From Pseudomonadota bacterium (GTDB taxonomy: Bacteria > Pseudomonadota > Alphaproteobacteria > Rhizobiales > Devosiaceae), in assembly GCA_023433775.1 (NCBI GenBank), contig JAEYTY010000060.1, forward strand, positions 1 through 41,725: a stretch of DNA of 41,725 bases, in the 5' to 3' direction. The position numbers were made by a program, and so were the translations under genes. The notes beneath the pieces were generated by a model, which was not told the DNA's origin, made no database searches, and worked only from the letters and a program-made list of their open reading frames with translations. Shown piece by piece: positions 8,285 through 16,348 of the stretch (positions within the stretch are counted from its first letter, which is position 1; every line of letters begins with the position of its first letter).

Positions 8285-10237
8285 TCAGGCCGGCTTGTTC
8301 TGCCGGTTGGCAATCAAATCATCCACCACCGACGGATCGGCAAGGGTCGAGGTGTCACCCAGGGCAGCAAAGTCGTTTTCGGCGACCTTGCGCAAAATGC
8401 GGCGCATAATCTTGCCCGAGCGCGTCTTGGGCAGGCCGGGAGCCCACTGGATGTAATCTGGCGAAGCGATGGGGCCGATTTCCTTGCGGACCCAATTGCG
8501 CAGCTCGGCCCGCAATTCGTCGCTGCTGCTCTCGCCGGCCATCAGGGTGACGTAACAATAGATGCCCTGCCCCTTGATGTCGTGCGGGAAACCGACAACG
8601 GCGGCCTCGCTGACTTTTGGATGGGCCACGAGGGCGCTTTCGACTTCGGCGGTGCCGAGGCGGTGGCCAGAGACGTTGAGCACGTCATCGACGCGGCCCG
8701 TGATCCAGTAATAGCCATCCTCGTCGCGGCGGCAGCCATCGCCGGTGAAGTAATAGCCCTTATAGGTCTCGAAATAGGTCGAGACGAAGCGGGCATGATC
8801 ACCCCAGATGGTGCGGGCCTGACCGGGCCAGCTATCCTTGATGGCCAACACGCCTTCGGCCTTGGTCTGGTCCTGCAGCTTGCCTTCGGGCGACAGCACG
8901 ATGGGCTGGACGCCAAAGAAGGGCACAGTCGCCGAGCCGGGCTTTGTGGGCGTGGCGCCGGGGAATGGCGCAATCATGTGCCCGCCGGTTTCGGTCTGCC
9001 ACCACGCATCAACAATGCCGCAACGGCCTTTGCCGACCTTGTCGTGATACCACATCCAGGCTTCTGGATTGATCGGTTCGCCCACTGTGCCGAGGAGGCG
9101 CAGGCTGGGCATGTCGTGCTTTTCGGCAAACTGGGCCCCTGCCCCCATCAGCGAGCGGATGGCGGTTGGCGCGGTGTGGAAAATATTGACCTTGTGGCGC
9201 TCGACCACCTGCCAGAAACGGCTGGCATCGGGCCAGGAGGGAATGCCCTCGAACATGACGGTCGTGGCGCCATTGGCCAGCGGGCCATAGACGATATAGG
9301 AGTGGCCGGTGATCCAGCCCACATCAGCCGTGCACCAGAAGACTTCGCCCGGGCGATAGTCGAAGCTGAGCTGCTGGGTCATGGCGGCGTAAGTCAGGTA
9401 GCCGCCAGTGGTGTGCAGCACGCCCTTGGGCTTGCCGGTAGAGCCGGACGTATAAAGGATGAACAGCGGATCTTCCGCACCCATCGGCTCGGGGTCGTTG
9501 AAGGGTTCGACGCCGGCGGCGGCTTCATGCCACCACACATCGCGGCTGCCCTTCATCAGCACATCCGCGCCGGTATTGTGCACCACCAGAACCTTGGTGA
9601 CGCCGGGGCAGTCCTCCAGAGCCTTGTCGACATTGGCCTTGAGCGGCACGGTCTTGCCACCGCGGCGGCCTTCATCGGCGGTGATGACGATGGACGAGTC
9701 GCAATCGTTGATGCGGCCCGCCAGCGAGTCAGGCGAGAAACCGCCGAAGACCACCGAATGCACCGCGCCGATGCGGGCGCAGGCCAGCATAGCATAGGCA
9801 GCCTGCGGAATCATCGGCAGGTAGATGGTGACGCGGTCGCCCTTGCGGACGCCAAGCTGCTTCAGCACATTGGCGCAGCGGCAGACCTTTTCGTGCAGCG
9901 TGCGATAGGTGATGTATTCGGCCTCATCGGCCGGATTGTCCGGCTCCCAGATGATCGCCACATCATCGCCGCGCTCAAGCAGATGCCGGTCGATGCAATT
10001 GGCCGCGACGTTAAGAACGCCGTCTTCAAACCATTTGATCGACACATCGGGATATTCGAACGTGGTGTTCTTGATTTTGGTGGGGAAGCGCACCCAATCG
10101 AGGCGCTTTGCCTGCTCGGCCCAGAACCCGTCGGGGTCCGAGACTGAACGTTCGTAATTCGCGGCATATTGCGCGGAATCGATATGGGTATGTGCGATCG
10201 CAGCCGCATCCGGCTGAAATATGAGCGAGTCGCTCAT
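8285..10237 (-). CDS. acs: Acetyl-CoA synthetase (AMP-forming)
   Basis: 650 residues, the normal length for Acs. It activates acetate with ATP to acetyl-AMP and then acetyl-CoA in the cytosol. Visible adenylate-forming motifs: the P-loop YTSGSTGKPKGVLH (about residue 265), the acetyl-pocket region with DAWWQTETGGH (about 410), the hinge motif ITGRVDDVLNVSGHRLGTAE (about 520) and the C-terminal SGKIMRRILRK, whose Lys is the residue usually silenced by reversible acetylation. The ATG is preceded by GGGAGGAA at good spacing. It is transcribed alone, divergent from a GNAT acetyltransferase across 174 bp. Whether that GNAT modifies this Lys is speculation; the GNAT lacks the domains of known Pat enzymes. 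Confidence 0.97.
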   Translation of the reverse strand: MSDSLIFQPDAAAIAHTHIDSAQYAANYERSVSDPDGFWAEQAKRLDWVRFPTKIKNTTFEYPDVSIKWFEDGVLNVAANCIDRHLLERGDDVAIIWEPDNPADEAEYITYRTLHEKVCRCANVLKQLGVRKGDRVTIYLPMIPQAAYAMLACARIGAVHSVVFGGFSPDSLAGRINDCDSSIVITADEGRRGGKTVPLKANVDKALEDCPGVTKVLVVHNTGADVLMKGSRDVWWHEAAAGVEPFNDPEPMGAEDPLFILYTSGSTGKPKGVLHTTGGYLTYAAMTQQLSFDYRPGEVFWCTADVGWITGHSYIVYGPLANGATTVMFEGIPSWPDASRFWQVVERHKVNIFHTAPTAIRSLMGAGAQFAEKHDMPSLRLLGTVGEPINPEAWMWYHDKVGKGRCGIVDAWWQTETGGHMIAPFPGATPTKPGSATVPFFGVQPIVLSPEGKLQDQTKAEGVLAIKDSWPGQARTIWGDHARFVSTYFETYKGYYFTGDGCRRDEDGYYWITGRVDDVLNVSGHRLGTAEVESALVAHPKVSEAAVVGFPHDIKGQGIYCYVTLMAGESSSDELRAELRNWVRKEIGPIASPDYIQWAPGLPKTRSGKIMRRILRKVAENDFAALGDTSTLADPSVVDDLIANRQNKPA

Positions 10238-10411
10238 CGTCTTCCTCCCTTATCTCTCCCGCCTAATGTTCTAGTCACGCATCGGCCCGTGGGCAAGGCC
10301 GGAGCGCTGCGACCGAACGTTGCGGCGAGGAAAAGCCCTCGGCCACGGCCTGTTAACTGAGCCCGCCTAGAATGTGTCGCAACTTGACCCGTCTGCGCAT
10401 GGAGCCAGAGC

Positions 10412-10978
10412 ATGGCCGCAATGACCATCCGCGCCGCCACGGCGGCAGATATTGACCTCATCCACCGCGAATTGATGGACGTCATCGAGACGTCGCCGCA
10501 TTACAGCGACACCTTCAAGGCACATGAAATGGGGCGGCTGAACAAGTCATTCCTGCGCAACATCATGGCCATGGACCCCTGGCACATCATGATCATGTGC
10601 GCCGATGGCGTGCCCGGCGGGGCAATGGTCTCGGGCCCCGAATGCGGCGCTATCTTCCGCTACTGGAGCTGGGTTTTCCCCTCGCACCGGCAGACCAAGC
10701 TAGGCATGTTCGGGATGCGCGAATTCGACGCCCACTGGGACAATGGCCGGTTCCACAAGGCCTATACCTTCGTGCGCCCGGAAAACGAGGTGGCCCGCAA
10801 ACTGCTGGAGCGCTACGGCTACAAGGAAACGTGCCTGCTCGAAAAACACATTTTCGGGCAGGATTACCTGCTGATCGAGCGGCCCTATACCAAGACCTCG
10901 GAAGGCTATGACCGCGGGGTTTTTCTCGGACGCATCGGCCGGCTGCGGAACAGCCTCGGCGCCCTCTTTGGACGCTAG
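10412..10978 (+). CDS. GNAT family N-acetyltransferase
   Basis: 188 residues. The centre and C-terminal half have the GNAT look: strands around IMIMCADGVPGGAMV, an acetyl-CoA-loop-like segment, then YTFVRPENEVARKLLERYGYKET, the usual helix-4/strand-5 region (N..A..LLe+.GF.e). The acceptor is unknown. An ATG at 10412 has GGAG about eight bases upstream; a second ATG three codons later is possible. It faces the flippase gene convergently and the two stop codons share the palindrome CTAG (10975-10978). The next two genes on the other strand include another GNAT-fold protein (FemAB-like), but orientation argues against one operon. Confidence 0.7.
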   Translation: MAAMTIRAATAADIDLIHRELMDVIETSPHYSDTFKAHEMGRLNKSFLRNIMAMDPWHIMIMCADGVPGGAMVSGPECGAIFRYWSWVFPSHRQTKLGMFGMREFDAHWDNGRFHKAYTFVRPENEVARKLLERYGYKETCLLEKHIFGQDYLLIERPYTKTSEGYDRGVFLGRIGRLRNSLGALFGR

Positions 10979-12303
10979 GACGCGGTAGCAGACCGGGCAG
11001 CGCGGCGGGTACGGAACCACTGCAGGATCGAGACATCGACATGCGCCGTGTGCAGCGCAATGAGCCAGAGACTGCCGGACCAGACCGTGATGGCAATGAT
11101 GGCCGCCAAGGCCGCGCCTACCAGATGGAACATCGGCACCAGCACCCAATTGCCCACCACCAGCGTGCCCATGCCCAGCAGAATCGCCGGCAGGCTGGAC
11201 CAGGGCCGGTCGTGAATCGACAGCACAATTGAGGCGGGACCGAAGGCCGAACGCACCACCAGGGCAAGGCAGAGAATAGCCAACGGCAAGGCGCCGGCGG
11301 TAAAGCTCGGGCCAAAAAGGCTGAGGGCAAAGGGCCCGGCCACGACCATAATGGCAAAGAGCGCCAGGGAAATAAGACTGGCCATCATATTGGCCTCGCC
11401 CACCTTGCGGTGGAAAGCCTCTCTGTCCGAATTGGCTTCGCTCTCAAAAATGTCGGGCAGCGTTACCGCGTAAACCGCCGCGACGCCGAAGGAGACGAGC
11501 GAGAAAATGCGCGTGCAGACGCCGAAGATCGCCAGCTCTTCATGGTTGAGCGCGTGGCTGAGCAGCAGCAGATCGATATCGAAGAAGAAATCGGTGGCCA
11601 TGGCGATGACCACCCAGGGCGCCGCAAACCGCCACCAGCGCGGCAGCTCCGGTATGCGCTTGGGGACCAGGTTTTCGACCCGTGGCACGGTGGCCAGCAC
11701 ATAGCCGAAATGCACCAGCGAAATGATGACGAAGCCGATGGCGATGAGCCACAGCATATGGTCGAACGCGTCGCCGGAATTGAGCAGCGTTGCCGCGATG
11801 GCAAAGCTGCCGATCACGACCATGGGCCGGAAGACGGTGTCGGCGAAGAAGCCGGCAAAGGGCCGCTTCAGCCCCACTAAAGTCGTGCCATTGACCGACA
11901 CCATGGCCGTGCCGAAGACCAAGAGGCATACCGGCAGGAAATGTTGGCTAAGCGTGCCTTCGCCCTGCCCGATCAGCTCAAGCACGATGGGTCCGGCCAG
12001 CAAAAGCAGCACGAACATGAAAATGACGTGGCCATAGGCGCGCGTGAGAAAGGCGATCAGCTGGTGGCGATCACCTTTTGCGCGATATTCCGAGGCGAAA
12101 TAGGTCGCGACCGTCTGGAAGCCGAGCGGAACCAGAATGGCGATGAGGTTCACCGTGGCGATGATGATCAGATATTCGCCCAGCACCTGCGCGCCCCAGA
12201 ACCGGGCGATCAGGGCCTGAACGAGGAAGATCAACCCTGCCCCGAGCAATCGGGCAACAAAGATGACTGCGGATTGCGAGGCCAACCGGCGCCCGAGGTT
12301 CAT
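10975..12303 (-). CDS. Polysaccharide/lipid-linked oligosaccharide flippase (Wzx/MurJ-like, MOP superfamily)
   Basis: 442-residue integral membrane protein with 12-14 hydrophobic segments. The N-terminus LGRRLASQSAVIFVARLLGAGLIFLVQALIARFWG is typical of the oligosaccharide-flippase branch: a basic residue pair, then a first helix with Gly/Ala-rich faces. Such proteins move undecaprenyl-linked glycans or lipid II across the inner membrane. The start overlaps the stop of the upstream FemAB-like gene in an ATGA (12300-12303), indicating translational coupling. No glycosyltransferase lies beside it, unusual for an O-antigen or exopolysaccharide Wzx. The C-terminus is Arg-rich. The cargo is unknown. 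Confidence 0.8.
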   Translation of the reverse strand: MNLGRRLASQSAVIFVARLLGAGLIFLVQALIARFWGAQVLGEYLIIIATVNLIAILVPLGFQTVATYFASEYRAKGDRHQLIAFLTRAYGHVIFMFVLLLLAGPIVLELIGQGEGTLSQHFLPVCLLVFGTAMVSVNGTTLVGLKRPFAGFFADTVFRPMVVIGSFAIAATLLNSGDAFDHMLWLIAIGFVIISLVHFGYVLATVPRVENLVPKRIPELPRWWRFAAPWVVIAMATDFFFDIDLLLLSHALNHEELAIFGVCTRIFSLVSFGVAAVYAVTLPDIFESEANSDREAFHRKVGEANMMASLISLALFAIMVVAGPFALSLFGPSFTAGALPLAILCLALVVRSAFGPASIVLSIHDRPWSSLPAILLGMGTLVVGNWVLVPMFHLVGAALAAIIAITVWSGSLWLIALHTAHVDVSILQWFRTRRAARSATAS

Positions 12304-13478
12304 GACAAATAGTCTTCGCTGATATGCGGCGGCTGGTCGGGACGCGCCTTGGGATTGCGCAGCGCATCAATGCGGCGGCGCAGGCTGTTGATCGAATCGC
12401 GCGCCACAAAGGCGCCGATGCCCATTGCATAGGCGAGTGGATTGGTGGCGAAATTGGCTACCGGCGGAACAGGGCGAATGACGCCCGCTTCGCCGACCAT
12501 GCCCTTTTTGAACTGATGGAGGCCGAGATAGCCATCGGTGCCGCCCAGATCGTACCAGCTGGCGCGGGTATGATCACGGAGCCAGCGGATGATGTGCCAG
12601 TGCAGGAAATATCCGGCGCGCAGCGGCAGGGCCTGATCATTGGTGGCGCCGTAGAGATAAACGGCGCGCTCGCCGGCCCTGAACACCAGAGCACCGGCGA
12701 CCAATTCGTCCTGATGCCGGACAAAGAAAAGCTCGGGGCGCAGCGGCTCTTCGAGCGCCATCAATGCGTCCAGCGTTTCATAGGCGGAGTGATCCGGAAA
12801 CTGCTTGCGTCCGGTCATGGCGGCATAGAGCAGCTTGAACTCGTCGAGGCGATCCGCAGCGGCGTGTTCGAATGTCAGCCCGGCCTTCTCGGACTTGTTG
12901 AGATGGTAGCGCCACTTTTGATGCAGGCTCTTGCGCTGATCCTCGTCGGAGAGACGCAGGCGGACCAGATAGCGATCGGGATATTGCAGCTTTGAGCCGC
13001 GGCGGAAGCCGCGCTGGCGCAGATGCAGATATTCCGCATTGACCGACTCGACCGAAGCCCGCGGCAGGACCGAAAGCAACATGCCGCGCCGCTCGGCATA
13101 TTCAGCGACCAGCGCATCGACCATTTCGGCCTGGACATCGGCGGCATCGGGGGCCGTGGTATCGGCCAGCATCGGCGCCCATCTGGAAAAGGCAATCTTG
13201 CCGGACCGCAACGGCAGGGACTGGATCATGACCAGCGCGCCGCCGACAATGCGCCCTGCCCGCTCAAACAGCATGGGCTCGAGATCGACCCCCGGCCAAC
13301 GGGTGGCGGAAAAGGCGTGAAGCTGTTCCTGACAGACCGCGTCAAAGCCCGAAACAATGCGATCCCAATCGGCGCCATCGACCCAGCGCATGGACAGCGG
13401 GCCAGCATCGCCCGGGGCAATTGGCCTGACGGGCAGTGCGGATTTGAGCTTTGGAACCAACCCTGCGGTAGCGGGCAT
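12300..13478 (-). CDS. FemAB/BioF2-like GNAT-fold transferase
   Basis: 392 residues. The second half carries YHLNKSEKAGLTFE, then ELVAGALVFRAGERAVYLYGATND, and YDLGGTDGYLGLHQFKKGM (about residues 310-330). This matches the FemAB/FemX-type peptidyltransferase and 'acetyltransferase (GNAT) domain' (BioF2-like) proteins, in which the YDLGG...FKKGF motif is conserved. Family members attach amino acids to lipid II stem peptides or modify exported glycans. No signal peptide or membrane helix is evident, so it likely acts at the cytoplasmic face. It is translationally coupled to the following flippase, suggesting it modifies the flippase's lipid-linked cargo; that link is inference. The ATG has no clear ribosome site and an internal ATG at about codon 30 is an alternative start. 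Confidence 0.75.
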   Translation of the reverse strand: MPATAGLVPKLKSALPVRPIAPGDAGPLSMRWVDGADWDRIVSGFDAVCQEQLHAFSATRWPGVDLEPMLFERAGRIVGGALVMIQSLPLRSGKIAFSRWAPMLADTTAPDAADVQAEMVDALVAEYAERRGMLLSVLPRASVESVNAEYLHLRQRGFRRGSKLQYPDRYLVRLRLSDEDQRKSLHQKWRYHLNKSEKAGLTFEHAAADRLDEFKLLYAAMTGRKQFPDHSAYETLDALMALEEPLRPELFFVRHQDELVAGALVFRAGERAVYLYGATNDQALPLRAGYFLHWHIIRWLRDHTRASWYDLGGTDGYLGLHQFKKGMVGEAGVIRPVPPVANFATNPLAYAMGIGAFVARDSINSLRRRIDALRNPKARPDQPPHISEDYLS

Positions 13479-13592
13479 GAAGAATGCTTTCGGCTAGGCA
13501 ACTAAGGCCGAAAGCTAGCCCTTCAAGATGTGTAAATTCCTATTCGCCCAAGACAAAATCAGCAAAACTGAGCCCTTGGTTACCAAATCCTA

Positions 13593-14297
13593 TCAGGCCG
13601 TATGGGCTGCGGCCGCCGCATGGGGACCATCATAAACAAAGGGAATATGCGGCAGGGTATAGCCCAGCAGTTGATCGGCGCCCTCATAGACCATTTTGAG
13701 CGCGACAAAGAGAATGATGATGAGGCCAACCCAGGCAATCCAGCGCATCCGGTTGAGCAGGGCGGCAATAAAGGACGAGGCCACGCCCATCAGGGCAACG
13801 GAGAGCACCAGCCCGAAAATCAGCACTTCGGGGTGATGCTGCGCCGCGCCAGCAACGGCGAGAACATTGTCGAGCGACATGGAGACGTCGGCAATGATGA
13901 TCTGGATGACAGCCTGGCGCAGTGTTTTCTTGCGGGTGCTGCCGCCGACCTTGCCATCGCCATCAACATCGGAGCCGGTCACCGCTTCGGTGGCTTCGGT
14001 GTGCTCTTCATCGGAGACAGTCAGCTCCTGATACATCTTCCAGCAGACCCAGAGCAGCAGCACGCCACCTGCCAGCAGCAAGCCGGTGATGGCGAGCAAC
14101 TGGGTGGTGATCAGGGCGAAGCCGATGCGCATGACGGTCGCGGCCGCAATGCCGATCAGAATGGCCTTGGAGCGCAGCTCCTTGGGCAAGCCAGCCGCAG
14201 CCAGGCCAATGACGACAGCATTGTCGCCGGCAAGCACGAGATCGATCATGACCACCGAGAACATCGAGGTCAGGAAACTGGCGTCTATTCCGAACAT
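13593..14297 (-). CDS. TerC family membrane protein (YjbE-type, putative metal exporter)
   Basis: 234 residues, about seven membrane helices. Two acidic motifs define the family: DLVLAGDNAVVIGLAA in the first helix pair (about residue 20) and ADVSMSLDNVLAVAGAA (about 138), related by internal pseudo-symmetry. A charged cytoplasmic loop with EEHTEATEAVTGSDVDGDGKV separates the halves. TerC proteins such as Alx and YkoY/YceF export Mn2+ or load metals into exoenzymes; the substrate here is inferred. The ATG lacks a strong ribosome site. The leader contains a closed structured element (14320-14375), which is of interest because family members are often controlled by the yybP-ykoY manganese riboswitch. 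Confidence 0.85.
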   Translation of the reverse strand: MFGIDASFLTSMFSVVMIDLVLAGDNAVVIGLAAAGLPKELRSKAILIGIAAATVMRIGFALITTQLLAITGLLLAGGVLLLWVCWKMYQELTVSDEEHTEATEAVTGSDVDGDGKVGGSTRKKTLRQAVIQIIIADVSMSLDNVLAVAGAAQHHPEVLIFGLVLSVALMGVASSFIAALLNRMRWIAWVGLIIILFVALKMVYEGADQLLGYTLPHIPFVYDGPHAAAAAHTA

Positions 14298-14319
14298 GGG
14301 ACTTTAAACCGGGAAGGGG

Positions 14320-14375
14320 TCAACTCATGGGGCTATACGCCTGCCCCGAGCGCTTGCCTAGCGGGGCCGAGTTGA
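14320..14375 (-). promoter_or_regulatory. Structured leader RNA candidate upstream of the TerC gene
   Basis: On the minus strand TCAACTC (14369-14375) pairs with GAGTTGA (14320-14326), closing a domain. Inside it a single GGGGC (14343-14347 on this strand) can pair either with the upstream GCCCC (14362-14367 arm; stem GCCCCG/CGGGGC) or with the downstream GCCCC (14329-14333). These two hairpins exclude each other, a switch-like layout, 23 bases before the start codon. I do not see the conserved yybP-ykoY core (GGGGAGUA). Confidence 0.4.
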
Positions 14376-14401
14376 TTTGAACCAAAGTATGAGGAATTGC
14401 C

Positions 14402-14429
14402 GCTAAGGCCCTGCCCGCAGGGCATTAGC
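14402..14429. other. Hairpin 3' of tRNA-Lys
   Basis: GCTAA-G-GCCCTG / CAGGGC-A-TTAGC with loop CCCG: an 11-bp stem with one mismatch, 35 bases past the tRNA 3' end. No U-tract follows on the minus strand; it may stop or process the tRNA transcript. Confidence 0.4.
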
Positions 14430-14463
14430 TTTCTACGCCAGGACCATCAAATCGGGAGGACTT

Positions 14464-14539
14464 TGGTGGGCGAGCACGGGTTCGAACCGTGGACCCGATG
14501 ATTAAGAGTCATCTGCTCTACCAGCTGAGCTACTCGCCC
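14464..14539 (-). tRNA. tRNA-Lys (anticodon CTT)
   Basis: 76 nt with an encoded CCA end. Acceptor stem GGGCGAG/CTCGCCC, D-arm containing AGCTCAGCTGGTAGAGC, anticodon stem GATGA/TCATC around loop CTCTTAA (anticodon CTT, reads AAG) and T-arm with GGTTCGAACC. All arms pair. There is no integrase gene or duplicated 3' end nearby, so it is not visibly an integration site. Confidence 0.97.
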
Positions 14540-14644
14540 CAATGCCGGAGCTTCCAAAGTGGCGCCTCTCTATCAAAGCGATTTCGCCCTGTCCAGCGCC
14601 TGACAAAACTTTCTGCGTAAATTGCTGAATTAGTTCGTTAACAG

Positions 14645-14672
14645 AAAGAGCCTGGCCAAGTGGCCAGGCTCT
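14645..14672 (-). terminator. Terminator of the 64-residue protein gene
   Basis: AAAGAGCCTGGCCA / TGGCCAGGCTCTTT with a 2-base centre, starting three bases after the stop codon. On the minus strand it ends in CTCTTTCTGTT. Confidence 0.75.
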
Positions 14673-14675
14673 TTA

Positions 14676-14870
14676 TCAGTGCCGATCCCGATAGGCTTCG
14701 AAACTCAGCACATTGCTGGATGTCTCCTGCGGCTCGGGACGTTGTTCATCCAGCAAACCGATGGTTCGCTCGATGATGTGCCGCAATTGGGAGGACCGCT
14801 GGTCCTTCCCTTGCAATATGCTGGCCGCCCGCTGCAGGTGGTCGCGGGCAAGCACAAAAGTTGGCAGCAT
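14676..14870 (-). CDS. Conserved-looking small protein, 64 residues, function unknown
   Basis: The longest frame is 103 codons, but the ATG at 14868-14870 has AAGGAG seven bases upstream, and the extra N-terminal codons are Arg-rich and out of character. The 64-residue product begins MLPTFVLARDHLQRAAS and is mostly one or two amphipathic helices (HLQRAASILQG, SSQLRHIIERTIGLLDEQ), ending in a polar tail with NVLSFEAYRDRH. It has no signal peptide or membrane segment. A good ribosome site, a terminator immediately after the stop and normal codon use support a real monocistronic gene. I do not recognise the family; the helical pattern resembles small cytosolic proteins of Hyphomicrobiales seen next to tRNA genes, which is only an impression. 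Confidence 0.7.
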   Translation of the reverse strand: MLPTFVLARDHLQRAASILQGKDQRSSQLRHIIERTIGLLDEQRPEPQETSSNVLSFEAYRDRH

Positions 14871-15235
14871 TGCTGGGCTCCTTGAGATTGAGAGACTGAG
14901 AATCGCCGGGAGGCGGCGCGTGACAAACCTGCGCCGGCATAGTTGTCGCGACCTTGCCCGGGCGGGAGCAATTAGCGTCAAATGCAACCCATCCAGTCTC
15001 CCGGCGGCAAGCCCAGCAGCGACAGGGCTAAGCGCCTGACAAGGCGGACCGAAGCCTGTTCACAACTCTGGTGATTTCCAAAAGCGGGGCAACGTGCGCA
15101 AATTTGTTTCGGCAATTTCGAGCACCGGGGAGCGTTGAAGGACGAATTTGTGGGGCGCTGGCCTTATCCAAAAGCGGTCGCTCTGTGCACAATGGCGGGC
15201 CTGGAAAACACCGATTCTGTCGAGGGAAGCCGAGC
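14871..15235. other. Intergenic region between the small protein gene and the hisC-like gene
   Basis: 365 bases with no supported gene. It must hold the divergent promoters. The 11-mer TCCAAAAGCGG occurs twice, exactly 90 bases apart (15077-15087 and 15167-15177), on the leader side of the aminotransferase gene. No terminator or long dyad is evident. Confidence 0.5.
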
Positions 15236-16348
15236 TTGCCACTGCCCCCATTTGCACCTGTCATCGAGAACCTGCCCGAAACCGTGCCCTTTGTCGGCCC
15301 CGAGGCCCTGGAGCGGCGCAACGGCGTGATGATCCGGGCGCGTCTTGGCGCCAACGAATCCGGGTTCGGTCCGAGCCCCCGCGTCATCGCCGCGATGACG
15401 GCAGAGGCGGCGGAAATCTGGCGCTATCCCGACCCCGAAAACCACGACCTGCGCATGGCCCTTGCCGACCGCCTGTCGGTTACCGCAGATGAAATCGCCG
15501 TTGGCGAAGGCATTGACGGGTTGATGAGCGTCGCCGTGCGGCTGTTCATTGCGCCCGGTGATGTGGTTGTGACGTCCCTCGGGGCCTATCCGACCTTCAA
15601 CTACCATGTGGCAGGATTTGGCGGCGATTTGCGGCTGGTGCCCTACAATGGGGCGCATGAGGACGTTGATGCATTGGCCGACATGGTGCGCCAGACCAAT
15701 GCGCGGATGGTCTATCTGGCCAATCCGGACAATCCGATGGGCTCGTTCTGGCCGGCGGACGCAGTTGCCGAGTTCATCGCGCGCATTCCGCCGACATGCC
15801 TCGTCATGCTCGACGAAGCCTATGGCGAGCTGGCGCCGGCCGACAGCTTGATGCCGATTGAGACCAGCGCGCCCAATGTGCTGCGGCTGCGCACCTTCTC
15901 CAAGGCGCATGGGCTGGCCGGAATGCGGGTGGGCTATGCCGTGGGCAATAGGCGGCTGATCCGCGCCTTTGAGCGTGTGCGCAATCATTTCGGGGTCAAT
16001 CGGCAGGCCCAGGTGGCGGCGTTCGCGGCGCTGGGCGACGAGGCGCATCTGCAATGGGCCATTGGCGCCATTCGAGCGGCCTGCGACCGCATCAGCGATA
16101 TCGCGCGCGACAATGGACTGCAGGCTTTGCCCAGCGCCACCAATTTCGTGACACTGGATTCCGGCGGGAATGGCGCCTATGCCAATCGCGTTCTGGCGGA
16201 ACTGGGGCAACGCGGCGTTTTCATCCGCAAGCCGATGGCGCCGCTGCTGGACCGGCATATCCGGATCAGCGCCGGGCCGGAGGCTGAACTCGACATTTTG
16301 GCTGAGGCGTTACCGGCGGCGCTGAGGGCGGCTCACGAACCGGCGTAA
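15236..16348 (+). CDS. hisC: PLP-dependent aminotransferase, histidinol-phosphate aminotransferase-like
   Basis: 370 residues from a TTG start. The frame is open from 15071 but the first ~55 codons are unlike the rest and are probably leader. The TTG at 15236, about ten bases after GAGGGA, gives the N-terminus LPLPPFAPVIENLPETVPFVG expected for class I/II aminotransferases of this group. Motifs: LGANESGFGPSP (substrate/PLP entrance), WRYPDPENHDLR, YLANPDNPMGS (PLP pyridine contacts), VMLDEAYGEL (Asp/Tyr) and FSKAHGLAGMRVGYAVG, whose Lys forms the Schiff base with PLP. HisC makes histidinol phosphate with glutamate. Many bacteria have several HisC homologues used for aromatic amino acids, and no his gene is adjacent, so the substrate is not settled. 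The 3' end overlaps the convergent EEP gene by 16 bases. Confidence 0.8.
   Translation: MPLPPFAPVIENLPETVPFVGPEALERRNGVMIRARLGANESGFGPSPRVIAAMTAEAAEIWRYPDPENHDLRMALADRLSVTADEIAVGEGIDGLMSVAVRLFIAPGDVVVTSLGAYPTFNYHVAGFGGDLRLVPYNGAHEDVDALADMVRQTNARMVYLANPDNPMGSFWPADAVAEFIARIPPTCLVMLDEAYGELAPADSLMPIETSAPNVLRLRTFSKAHGLAGMRVGYAVGNRRLIRAFERVRNHFGVNRQAQVAAFAALGDEAHLQWAIGAIRAACDRISDIARDNGLQALPSATNFVTLDSGGNGAYANRVLAELGQRGVFIRKPMAPLLDRHIRISAGPEAELDILAEALPAALRAAHEPA

Noticed and set aside
8107..8313. 68-codon minus-strand frame between acs and the GH3 gene
   Set aside because: Crosses the 14-bp hairpin and overlaps the acs 3' end; no ribosome site or family resemblance.
8231..10147. 638-codon open frame on the plus strand, opposite acs
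   Set aside because: Lies fully antisense to a certain acs gene; no domain motifs and a composition expected of the reverse complement of a GC-rich gene.
14320..14375. yybP-ykoY manganese riboswitch
   Set aside because: Expected from the TerC context but the conserved core sequence is not found; kept only as an unclassified structured leader.
14464..14539. tRNA-Lys as an integration site for an island
   Set aside because: No integrase, no duplicated 3' end of the tRNA and only core-type genes nearby.
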